From JBAXHO01 sp037138855 (GTDB taxonomy: Bacteria > Patescibacteriota > Dojkabacteria > B142 > OLB20): a stretch of 5,707 nt of DNA. The stretch covers positions 1-5,707 of the forward strand of contig JBAXHO010000090.1 in the NCBI GenBank assembly GCA_037138855.1. The letters are read 5' to 3'. The position numbers were made by a program, and so were the translations under genes. Shown here one piece after another: positions 1 to 5,397 of the stretch (position 1 is the stretch's first letter; each line of letters opens with the position of its first letter). The notes under the pieces are model-generated. The model saw nothing but the letters and a program-made list of their open reading frames with translations, was not told the DNA's origin and ran no database searches.

Positions 1-56
1 AATCTGGAATCTGGAATCTGGAATCTGGAATCTGGAATCTGGAATCTGGAATCTGG
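1..56. repeat. Perfect heptamer tandem array (AATCTGG)8
   Basis: Eight exact, head-to-tail copies of AATCTGG fill the first 56 bases, and the array is cut by the window edge, so the true copy number may be higher. The absence of any mismatch contrasts with the degenerate arrays elsewhere in the window and points to recent slippage expansion. The reverse complement, in permuted form GATTCCA, is the same heptamer found once in the array at 2274-2329 and in variant form at 242-303, so these belong to one repeat family placed in both orientations. No open frame of interest runs through it. If the window starts at a contig end, the array could also be where assembly stopped. Confidence 0.97.
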
Positions 57-64
57 AAGAATTA

Positions 65-85
65 TGCAATTTGAAATTTGGAAAA
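65..85. repeat. Degenerate heptamer block, TGNAATT type
   Basis: Three consecutive 7-bp units start with TG (TGCAATT, then TGAAATT, then TGGAAAA). The same series of units, in the same orientation and ending in TGGAA, occurs at 2222-2256 in the next plus-strand gap. The period is the same as that of the array at 1-56, from which it is separated by only 8 bases, so it is probably a diverged continuation of that array. Confidence 0.7.
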
Positions 86-201
86 GAATGAAAAAAGCTA
101 GAAGTTCCAGCTATAGGCTGGTAAGCCTTTGGCTTAAAGAGATAAGAGTTAGAAGATAATAATTAGGGAATCTAAGAAATCAAAGATCAAATTTTCTCTT
201 C
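86..201. other. Non-coding spacer between heptamer arrays
   Basis: No coding frame, RNA gene or convincing promoter is visible here. The only structure is a pair of mutually exclusive small hairpins: AGGCT at 115-119 with AGCCT at 124-128, or AAGCC at 123-127 with GGCTT at 131-135. Neither is followed by a T-run, so a terminator is not supported. The segment sits between a plus-oriented heptamer block on its left and inverted heptamer blocks on its right. Confidence 0.4.
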
Positions 202-236
202 TACTAGATACTAGATACCAGCTACCAGATACTAAT
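202..236. repeat. Heptamer array, TACYAGA type
   Basis: Five consecutive 7-bp units with consensus TACYAGA start at 202, 209, 216, 223 and 230; the first two are identical and the last is degenerate. The reverse complement of this unit, in the form GGTATCT followed by GGTATCA, reappears at 2196-2209 downstream of the putative anti-sigma gene. The period is 7 bp as in all other arrays of the window. Confidence 0.9.
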
Positions 237-241
237 TTACT

Positions 242-303
242 GATTTCAGATTCCGGATTCCTAATTCCCGTTTTCATTCCCATTTACAATTTCCAATTCC
301 CAC
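242..303. repeat. Degenerate heptamer array, GATTYCN type
   Basis: A chain of 7-bp units built around TTCC runs from 242 to 303 immediately before the sigma factor promoter. TTCC or a one-base variant recurs at 251, 258, 265 and 272, then at 277, 284, 291 and 297, that is, with period 7 and two small phase slips. The units GATTTCA (242) and GTTTTCA (270) recur exactly in the array at 2274-2329. On the minus strand the units read as the AATCTGG/TGGAAAT family, so this block is inverted relative to 1-85. Confidence 0.85.
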
Positions 304-325
304 TGTAAGCTCTTTCGTCTATACT
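297..325 (+). promoter_or_regulatory. Possible promoter of the sigma factor operon
   Basis: TATACT at 320-325 matches five of six bases of the -10 consensus and lies 12 bases before the start codon at 338. A weak -35 candidate, TTCCCA at 297-302, is 17 bp upstream and falls in the last units of the heptamer array. Transcription would begin about 332, giving a very short leader of about six bases or nearly leaderless messenger, consistent with the missing Shine-Dalgarno sequence. An ECF-type autoregulated promoter is not evident: there is a CGTC at 316-319 but no GGAAC-like element at the right distance upstream. Confidence 0.45.
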
Positions 326-337
326 AGCATCAAACAA

Positions 338-886
338 ATGGAAGATATTGATATAACAAAATTTATTTCCGGCAATCACAAGACTTATGAAAAGGTCTAT
401 CAATTGTTGCGTGATAATATTTTTATCTATTTTGTTACGCGGGTAGATAACCGAGAAACAGCTTTGGATTTAACTGCAGAAGTTTTTTTACGGGTTTATA
501 AATTTAAAAATAACTTTGAGAATAAAAGCTCTTTAAAAACCTGGATTTTCAGCATTGCTCAACACCTACTGATTGATTTTTATCGTAAAAATGCTCGGGA
601 AAAAGAAATCTTTACTACCGTAGAAAGCGAAATTCTCGAAGCTGCTCCGGAAGTACAAAGTTCCCAAAGTCAGGAAGATTTGCTGATTTTGGAACAAGCC
701 AATTCAGCTGAATTGAATCAAATTTTAGCTAATTTAACACCACGTTATAAAAACTTTTTAATTTTAAAATATTTAAATAATCTTAATTTTGAAGAAATCT
801 CTGACTTACTAAACATTAAACTGGAAACCTGTCACGTTCTACATCATCGTGCTTTACAAGCAGCCCGTAAAATTATCAGTCACTAA
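338..886 (+). CDS. ECF-type RNA polymerase sigma factor (sigma-70 family)
   Basis: A 182-residue protein with the two-domain layout of extracytoplasmic-function sigma factors, which recruit RNA polymerase to a small regulon in response to a signal. Region 2 spans about residues 16-88: DLTAEVFLRVYK (44-55) corresponds to the family's D-x2-Q-x-x-F motif, and SLKTWIFSIAQHLLIDFYRK (65-84) is the typical core and -10 binding helix ending in a basic stretch. A charged linker rich in E, Q and S (89-123) leads to region 4 (about 124-180) with the helix-turn-helix FEEISDLLNIKLETCHVLHH at 151-170. The recognition helix is unusual: where most members have T-V-K-S-R-L-x-R-A this one has TCHVLHHRA, so promoter specificity may differ. 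Length is normal for the family. The ATG at 338 is the only sensible start; no ribosome binding site precedes it. The next gene begins 4 bp after the stop, pointing to a co-transcribed membrane partner. Confidence 0.93.
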   Translation: MEDIDITKFISGNHKTYEKVYQLLRDNIFIYFVTRVDNRETALDLTAEVFLRVYKFKNNFENKSSLKTWIFSIAQHLLIDFYRKNAREKEIFTTVESEILEAAPEVQSSQSQEDLLILEQANSAELNQILANLTPRYKNFLILKYLNNLNFEEISDLLNIKLETCHVLHHRALQAARKIISH

Positions 887-890
887 AAAT

Positions 891-2159
891 ATGAATAATC
901 TCGAACAACTAAAACAAAATTTAATCTTAACAAAAGCCGAGACCAAACAATTGGATCGGAAATTACAGCTACTTATTAAAAAAGAAACTACTCCACTTTG
1001 GATAAACTTTTTCAAATATTTCACAGGCAGTGCTTTTTTCGCAATAATTATCTTTATTGGATTATTTTTTGGCAGAAATCTCGGCGAAAAATCTACTATT
1101 ACGCCAGTTTCTGCAGCTGAAATTATCAAAAACTCAATTAGTAGCTTACAACAACTCAAAGACAATAAAGGGATTGTGAAAATGACAAGCGATATTAAAT
1201 ATAAAAATGATCCCAATTTTAATTTCCAGGAAATCCAAACTACCGAATGGCTCAATAATTCAGAAAATAAATCTGTCGCGGAAATCAGGATCACCGGAAA
1301 AGATGCTGTGATCAATCAACCGGACGGGACAATCGTCACAAGACACAGCAATAATGCAATTATCTTTGATTATTATAATGGTGTTATTCATGATATCGAA
1401 CAAATTTACTACAATCCTGGTGAAATACTCACAGCTGAATCTTTGGGTAAACTACGGCTTCAAAATACAACTGCTGCTTATACTATAAGTGATTACCCAG
1501 ATTTACCAAAATATAATAAGCTGGAACAAATCACCAAATTCTACTCCGAGGTAATGCTGCCGAGCAATCAACTGCAATTAGTAAGTTTGGAAAAACAATA
1601 TCAAATCAGCTTTGAATCAGTTTCCATCGTTCGTGGCATCACGATTAACAAGCAATTTATCCAGGAAATACCGATCACTTACCGTTACGAATTATTAATT
1701 GATAAAGCTACGCAATTGCCAATTTCCGAAACAATCAATTCACTCAATGCTGATTATCCTGATCAAATCACAATCAATTACAACTTTGAAACTGTAACTT
1801 TAAGTACAACAGAAGCAGCTGCACTTTTTGAACCAGTACTCCGAGAATACCGTGAAAATCTTACCAATCCATTTACGATAACTACAGGTGAAACTAAAAT
1901 TAGTGGCACATTGAGTATTGAAAATTACGGGGAAACTTACTATAAAGCCTTTATCACGACTACTTCCGGTGAAAAATATGCTTTAATTAGCAATTTATTG
2001 ACAACTGATTACCTATTCACTGAAATCCCTACGCTGCAAGCCCGATTTTATCAAGGTAAAACTGTTACTGTGTCCGGAAAACTTGGTAAATTACAACGAG
2101 CCATTATAGAGCCAGTGATTTTAGTAAACAGTATTTCACTTGATTCAAAGATAAATTGA
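891..2159 (+). CDS. Single-pass membrane protein, probable anti-sigma factor/sensor
   Basis: I choose ATG 891 (422 residues) rather than an in-frame ATG at 849, because the earlier one overlaps the sigma gene by 38 bp and adds a tail without character, whereas 891 follows the sigma stop by 4 bp. Residues 1-36 are hydrophilic, lysine/glutamine-rich and likely helical. Residues 37-60 form one membrane helix (WINFFKYFTGSAFFAIIIFI at 37-56). The remaining about 360 residues lack cysteines, are rich in beta-type, Asn/Thr-containing sequence and should be outside the membrane. SAAEIIKNSISSL (74-86) followed by repeated beta strands to about 310 recalls the LolA/RseB-like fold of sigma-E regulators. 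Residues about 334-415, with GKTVTVSGKLGKL at 389-401, look like a small OB-like barrel. Both fold guesses are inference. Position after an ECF sigma and the topology support an anti-sigma or signal-sensing role; the cytosolic part is much shorter than usual anti-sigma domains. No homologue is recognised. Confidence 0.75.
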   Translation: MNNLEQLKQNLILTKAETKQLDRKLQLLIKKETTPLWINFFKYFTGSAFFAIIIFIGLFFGRNLGEKSTITPVSAAEIIKNSISSLQQLKDNKGIVKMTSDIKYKNDPNFNFQEIQTTEWLNNSENKSVAEIRITGKDAVINQPDGTIVTRHSNNAIIFDYYNGVIHDIEQIYYNPGEILTAESLGKLRLQNTTAAYTISDYPDLPKYNKLEQITKFYSEVMLPSNQLQLVSLEKQYQISFESVSIVRGITINKQFIQEIPITYRYELLIDKATQLPISETINSLNADYPDQITINYNFETVTLSTTEAAALFEPVLREYRENLTNPFTITTGETKISGTLSIENYGETYYKAFITTTSGEKYALISNLLTTDYLFTEIPTLQARFYQGKTVTVSGKLGKLQRAIIEPVILVNSISLDSKIN

Positions 2160-2195
2160 AGGAAACATAATCAAGGGGAAAGTTTCGTATAAAAG

Positions 2196-2256
2196 GGTAT
2201 CTGGTATCATTTAGTAAGAAATGAAATTTTGAATTTGCAAATTGCAATTTGGAAGC
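2196..2256. repeat. Heptamer blocks after the sigma operon
   Basis: Two 7-bp units, GGTATCT (2196) and GGTATCA (2203), are the reverse complement of the TACCAGA units at 202-229. After a short unstructured stretch, five units starting at 2222, 2229, 2236, 2243 and 2250 each begin with T(G/T) and follow TGNAATT, closing with TGGAAGC. The last three resemble the block at 65-85 in sequence and orientation. No terminator hairpin for the upstream operon is visible in this stretch. Confidence 0.75.
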
Positions 2257-2270
2257 GTTAATATTATGTT
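2242..2270 (+). promoter_or_regulatory. Weak candidate promoter before the YwqG-like gene
   Basis: TTGCAA at 2242-2247 and TATGTT at 2265-2270 are separated by 17 bp and each match four or five consensus bases. TATTAT at 2262-2267 is a better -10 box but has no well-spaced partner. If used, transcription would start near 2277 and the heptamer array at 2274-2329 would form almost the whole 5' leader of the message. Confidence 0.25.
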
Positions 2271-2273
2271 ATT

Positions 2274-2329
2274 GAGATTCGAGATTCGAGATTCGATTTC
2301 AGATTTCAGATTTCAGATTCCAGTTTTCA
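2274..2329. repeat. Composite heptamer array directly before a start codon
   Basis: Eight contiguous 7-bp units occupy 56 bp: three identical GAGATTC (2274-2294), three identical GATTTCA (2295-2315), one GATTCCA (2316-2322) and one GTTTTCA (2323-2329). The array ends only 10 bases before the ATG at 2340. Two perfect sub-arrays side by side show stepwise mutation followed by local amplification. GATTCCA is the exact reverse complement, in permuted phase, of the unit repeated at 1-56. Confidence 0.97.
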
Positions 2330-2339
2330 GTCATTATTC

Positions 2340-3437
2340 ATGAACAACCATCTCAAACTAACCTTGAAATTTATGCTCTATTTTTCAACTATGTTTTTTA
2401 TTGGTGGTCTCTTCATCTTCTTTATCTTCTTTCATTTTGAAAATTTCACGCGAACAATATTGATAACACTATTTGCTTACGTTTTACCAGCACAAATTTG
2501 TATCATTCCCTTATCGTTAGCAGCCAGCTTTTCAATTCTGGGACAACGTAACAAACCACTTTCCAAAACACAATCAAATCAAGCTGAATTATTCGCTCAA
2601 GAAGTAATTACAGTAATAAAACATCCAGAAGAAGAAATAACTGATTCTGAAATCACAGAAACTATTCAATTCTATCAAAATGTTGCCAAAGAAATTAAAA
2701 CCCAAACCAAACCTGTAATTCGCATAACAGCTATCAAGTCGGACAAATTAGACTTATTTAAAAGTAAATTCTTTGGCATTCCATATTTTCCGCAGAATCA
2801 GACTTATCCGCTTGATTCTCATGGTAATCCGCTTGCTTTTATCGCTCAGTTAAATCTCCAGGAAATTCCTGAAAACAAATTATTATCCAGAACTGGAATC
2901 CTGCAATTTTTTGTAGCAAATACCGTCGATAATGGCTTAAGCGATCCCAAGAAAGGATTTAAAGTAATTTATCATCCCGAAATTATTTCTGATCCAACGC
3001 AATTAATGTCCGATTTCTCTTTTGTGACCAAGCATGAAAATTGGCTCCCTGCGCAAGAGCAATTTCAACTTAAATTTAAAGTAGCAAAGGAAATCATGAC
3101 TTTTCAGGATCATAATTTTCTAAAAATGGTAACGCCAACCAGAATGAAGAAAGTAGCCTACCGTTACGAAGAAATCATAGCTGCACTTGGAATTAAGCCT
3201 GCAGAGCCCACTCACAAAATTGGTGGTTTTCCCGATTTTATCCAGTTTGATCCCCGCGAAAAAACAACAGCAGATTATATTCTTCTTTTTCAAATGAACT
3301 CTCAAAATAATATCGATACTGAAAATGCAGGAGAAATAATGTGGGGCGACGGCGGTATTGCTAACTTTTTTATTGCCCCAGCTGATCTAAAAAATCTCAA
3401 CTTCACAAACGTCCTCTACCACTGGGACTGTTATTAA
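2340..3437 (+). CDS. YwqG/DUF1963 family protein with N-terminal membrane anchor
   Basis: A 365-residue protein whose C-terminal part (about 126-365) carries the family marks of YwqG/DUF1963: a KSKFFGIPYFP segment at 141-151, then the YPLDSHGNPLAFIAQLNLQE stretch (156-175), GILQFFVA at 186-193, HKIGGFPDFIQFDPR at 292-306, an ILLFQMNSQ strand (314-322), and the closing MWGDGGIANFFI (334-345) plus ADLKNLNFTNVLYHWDCY (348-365). The biochemical role of this family is not established; members are usually soluble proteins of about 250-270 residues. Here about 120 extra residues precede the domain: two membrane helices at roughly 11-33 and 38-67 with a very short connecting loop, then a charged, probably helical linker (75-122). 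Helix order and the basic GQRNK at 68-72 suggest the domain faces the cytoplasm. There is no Shine-Dalgarno sequence; ATG 2340 is chosen because it starts right before the first membrane helix. The gene stands alone, converging with the kinase operon. Confidence 0.88.
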   Translation: MNNHLKLTLKFMLYFSTMFFIGGLFIFFIFFHFENFTRTILITLFAYVLPAQICIIPLSLAASFSILGQRNKPLSKTQSNQAELFAQEVITVIKHPEEEITDSEITETIQFYQNVAKEIKTQTKPVIRITAIKSDKLDLFKSKFFGIPYFPQNQTYPLDSHGNPLAFIAQLNLQEIPENKLLSRTGILQFFVANTVDNGLSDPKKGFKVIYHPEIISDPTQLMSDFSFVTKHENWLPAQEQFQLKFKVAKEIMTFQDHNFLKMVTPTRMKKVAYRYEEIIAALGIKPAEPTHKIGGFPDFIQFDPREKTTADYILLFQMNSQNNIDTENAGEIMWGDGGIANFFIAPADLKNLNFTNVLYHWDCY

Positions 3438-3448
3438 ACATTTTCTCT

Positions 3449-3592
3449 TTCCCAGTATGCCAAATGCGAATTACGATATACATTTTTCCTCCCAATATGC
3501 TAAATGCAATCTAGCTTTACTCCTGTACCTTAATGGTACTAGGACGATATGCTCCTCTCTTTCTTTCCGATCACCGGACACCGAACACCGTT
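3449..3592. repeat. Dispersed composite repeat, copy A
   Basis: This element fills most of the gap between two converging genes. It consists of nine 7-bp units (3449-3511), a core shared with copy B, and four right-hand units with CCG at 3567, 3574, 3581 and 3588 (consensus CACCGNN). Bases 3502-3547 are identical over 46 bp to 5444-5489 in copy B. The left array has exactly one heptamer more (TATGCCA, 3456-3462) than copy B. The last right-hand unit stops one base before the stop codon of the kinase gene at 3594, so the repeat abuts the coding region. Confidence 0.93.
3521..3544. other. Hairpin in the core of repeat copy A
   Basis: TCCTGTACC (3521-3529) pairs with GGTAC-T-AGGA (3535-3544) around a five-base TTAAT loop, giving nine pairs with one bulged T. 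It lies between two converging genes, where a two-way terminator would be expected, but neither strand has a T-run after the stem. The identical hairpin in copy B sits upstream of genes instead, so I treat it as part of the repeat and not as a proven terminator. Confidence 0.7.
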
Positions 3593-3593
3593 C

Positions 3594-4955
3594 CTACTCT
3601 TCTTCCAATAAATGCTCTTCCAGGTGATTAACCATTTTTAAAAACAAATTTTCCATTGTAAAATCACCTAGTTTTTTTGTAAGATTTTGTTGTAAATTCA
3701 AAAAAGTAATTCTTTGGAATTCTGCCACCATATCTCGAACTTGAAACTCAGGATACAACGCAAAAATAAGTCCTTCAATCGTTTCAAAAGCTTTAAAATA
3801 TCGGAGAATTGTCACTGGAATTTTGATACCAGAGTTTTGAATCAACTGCAACGAAGCCAAAATTAATGGCGCTGCCTGTTTCTGCTGATCTAAATATTCT
3901 ACTGCTGAATATGTTTCACTCAATTTTCCTACTAATTGATCATGTTGCGCTTTGATGCCTGATATATCAAGATTTGCTGGAACAATTGAAAGTGCCAGCA
4001 ATGATTTAAAAGCGATATCAGCGTCATTAGATAACATTGCTCTCTCATAACGCAATACCAAAGTAGATTCTCTCGAATTAAATCTCCCGATGATTCCAAA
4101 ATCGATGAGCACACATTTTCCTTCTCTAGTGAACATAATATTGGCAGGATGAGGATCGGCATGGAAAAAGCCCTCTAAATGGGCTGTCTCAAGCATATTT
4201 TTAATTATTTTTGTAACAATATCTTTGCGTTCAAATCCCCACTGTTTTACTTTTCGAAGAATTTCTTTATCATCTTCTCGCTGGGCTTTGATTATTTTGG
4301 CTAAACTAATTCCATCGAGATATTCCATAACAATAACTTTTGCTGTACATAATTCCGGATAGATCTTTGGACCTTTTATTAGATTAATATTTTTTAACTG
4401 GTTAAATTCTAATAACTGATTTACCTCAGTTACATAATCCAATTCCAAATAAGTCCAATCTGCAAATTCTTTCACCAGATCCACAAGTAAATGATTGTGT
4501 CTGAATAATGTCTGATCCAGTAACCAGGATAATGAATTTAATATGCGAAAATCAGATTTAATCACTGATTTGATCTGAGGACGTTGGATTTTCACCGCCA
4601 CAATCTGACCATGATAAATTGCCTGATGAACTTGAGATAAAGAAGCTGATGCCACTGGCTGCCATAAAAATTTTTCAAAAATCTCTTCTGGGCTTTTTTG
4701 TAATTCCTGAGTCAAAATTTCCCGAACTACATTTTCTGAAAATGGCGGTACCTGATCCAACAATTTATATAATTCAATACTTAATTCAGGTGAAATTACA
4801 TCCGGACGCAATGCCAGCATCTGACCAAATTTTACATAAATTGATCCCAGTTCTTCAATAGTTTTACGAATTGTAATAGCTTGCTCAGCCTTTGTTTTAT
4901 TACGAATTCTGAAACCTAGTTTCACTAATTTACTTAATATTGTGATACTTCTCAT
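3594..4955 (-). CDS. ABC1/UbiB/AarF family atypical protein kinase-like ATPase
   Basis: A 453-residue member of the ABC1 (UbiB, AarF, COQ8) family, atypical kinases that support quinone or membrane-lipid metabolism by ATP-dependent action. All family signatures can be read: KFGQ at 42-45 (the KxGQ motif over the active site), the Ala-rich nucleotide loop ASASLSQVH at 102-110, VAVKIQRP with the ATP-binding lysine K122, E171-L-D173 (ExD motif), HADPHPAN at 265-272 with catalytic-loop D267 and N272, and DFG at 285-287 for metal binding. It should therefore be active. The usual PHPGN is PHPAN here. Compared with the common bacterial length near 550 residues it is short: the two C-terminal membrane helices of UbiB are missing and the tail is acidic (EEHLLEEE), and the N-terminus before KxGQ is reduced. 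A TAA directly precedes ATG 4955 in frame, fixing the start. It follows the zinc-ribbon gene by 4 bp and is probably driven from that gene's promoter. No quinone biosynthesis gene is nearby, so the substrate is unknown. Confidence 0.93.
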   Translation of the reverse strand: MRSITILSKLVKLGFRIRNKTKAEQAITIRKTIEELGSIYVKFGQMLALRPDVISPELSIELYKLLDQVPPFSENVVREILTQELQKSPEEIFEKFLWQPVASASLSQVHQAIYHGQIVAVKIQRPQIKSVIKSDFRILNSLSWLLDQTLFRHNHLLVDLVKEFADWTYLELDYVTEVNQLLEFNQLKNINLIKGPKIYPELCTAKVIVMEYLDGISLAKIIKAQREDDKEILRKVKQWGFERKDIVTKIIKNMLETAHLEGFFHADPHPANIMFTREGKCVLIDFGIIGRFNSRESTLVLRYERAMLSNDADIAFKSLLALSIVPANLDISGIKAQHDQLVGKLSETYSAVEYLDQQKQAAPLILASLQLIQNSGIKIPVTILRYFKAFETIEGLIFALYPEFQVRDMVAEFQRITFLNLQQNLTKKLGDFTMENLFLKMVNHLEEHLLEEE

Positions 4956-4959
4956 TTAA

Positions 4960-5301
4960 TTAACTTAATTTTTGTTGACAGGAAGTACAAAGAATAATCC
5001 TGGAATTACCTTTATTTATTGCATTATACGCCGAATCTCCAGCGAGAATATTTGTTTTACAATTACTACAAAGACAATCAGCTCGAAGAGTGAATTCCTG
5101 AAATCCAATAATTTCAGAGGCACTAAGCCAGGATTTGATTTTCTCGTCGACTAAATCTGAAGCATCTGTATAAATATCAATACTATCTTCTAAAATATTT
5201 CGCAGTAAATTAGCTGTAGTAGTCCGATATTTCTTGGCTTTATCAGAAATTTTTTCATAAAGCTCTTTAGACACACGAGTATTAATCACTTTTTCTTTCA
5301 T
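4960..5301 (-). CDS. Ribbon-helix-helix protein with C-terminal zinc ribbon, putative regulator
   Basis: I place the start at ATG 5301 (113 residues). A longer frame begins at 5361, but a consensus promoter lies inside that extension at 5329-5357, so the first 20 codons would not be transcribed. Residues 4-38 fit the ribbon-helix-helix DNA-binding fold of CopG/Arc-type proteins: a strand KVINTRVS, then helices KELYEKISDKAKKY and TTTANLLRNILEDSI. The middle (45-72) is a linker with no clear motif. The C-terminus has C78-x2-C81 and C105-x2-C108, spaced 23 residues apart, a typical zinc-ribbon or treble-clef knuckle; C76 is an extra cysteine. The protein is thus likely a dimeric, zinc-stabilised DNA-binding regulator. 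It heads the operon with the UbiB-like kinase, and a perfect 12-bp palindrome overlaps its -10 box, which suggests it represses itself and the kinase. An antitoxin role is conceivable for the fold, but no toxin gene is adjacent. The combination of domains is seen; regulation is inferred. Confidence 0.8.
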   Translation of the reverse strand: MKEKVINTRVSKELYEKISDKAKKYRTTTANLLRNILEDSIDIYTDASDLVDEKIKSWLSASEIIGFQEFTLRADCLCSNCKTNILAGDSAYNAINKGNSRIILCTSCQQKLS

Positions 5302-5324
5302 AATTTTATGGAATAATAAATTAC

Positions 5325-5349
5325 TACAATTGTATACAATGTTTACAAT
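5325..5349. promoter_or_regulatory. Putative operator: palindrome over the -10 box with TACAAT repeats
   Basis: ATTGTATACAAT at 5329-5340 is a perfect 12-bp palindrome covering the whole -10 box of the minus-strand promoter. On the plus strand TACAAT also occurs three times, at 5325-5330, 5335-5340 and 5344-5349, with steps of 10 and 9 bp, close to one helical turn. Ribbon-helix-helix dimers typically bind short palindromic or direct sub-sites side by side, so this is a natural binding site for the encoded regulator. Binding itself is inferred. Confidence 0.55.
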
Positions 5350-5357
5350 AATGTCAA
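5329..5357 (-). promoter_or_regulatory. Strong sigma-70 type promoter of the regulator-kinase operon
   Basis: Read on the minus strand, TTGACA (5357-5352) is a perfect -35 box and TACAAT (5334-5329) a five-of-six -10 box, with exactly 17 bp between them. Transcription should begin near 5322, leaving about 20 bases before ATG 5301. This is the best promoter of the window and indicates that the host uses a standard housekeeping sigma factor, arguing against a Bacteroidota-type promoter system. Confidence 0.85.
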
Positions 5358-5397
5358 ACAACAGTTATCTCTAGAATTATTTTTAATCTTTTTCTCC

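Noticed and set aside
94..102. Possible third, inverted copy of the 46-bp core, from a shared AAAGCTAGA
   Set aside because: The 9-base match to the reverse complement of 3510-3518 and 5452-5460 does not extend on either side and the hairpin is absent, so chance is enough to explain it.
1..303. CRISPR array
   Set aside because: Repeat units are 7 bp, contiguous and without spacers, and no cas gene is present.
242..303. Iteron-type replication origin
   Set aside because: The units are shorter and more degenerate than usual iterons, there is no DnaA box TTATCCACA, and similar arrays occur in all gaps with no replication gene nearby.
304..319. ECF-type autoregulated promoter before the sigma gene
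   Set aside because: A CGTC occurs at 316-319 but no GGAAC-like -35 element lies about 16 bp before it.
849..890. Upstream in-frame ATG giving a 14-residue longer membrane protein
   Set aside because: It overlaps the end of the sigma gene by 38 bp in another frame; ATG 891, 4 bp after the stop, is the simpler start and matches the 4-bp spacing of the other operon.
854..1315. Minus-strand open frame of 153 codons
   Set aside because: It is a shadow on the opposite strand of the sigma/anti-sigma operon, with no domain, promoter or sensible composition. The other opposite-strand frames at 3120-3305, 4619-4861 and 4972-5154 and the same-strand frame at 3932-4162 are rejected for the same reason.
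3521..3544. Bidirectional rho-independent terminator between converging genes
   Set aside because: The stem is sound but no T-run follows on either strand, and the identical hairpin in copy B lies upstream of genes.
5302..5361. N-terminal extension of 20 residues for the ribbon-helix-helix protein
   Set aside because: The extension contains the -35 and -10 boxes of the operon promoter, and its translation (rich in I, N, V) adds nothing to the fold, whose first strand starts just after ATG 5301.
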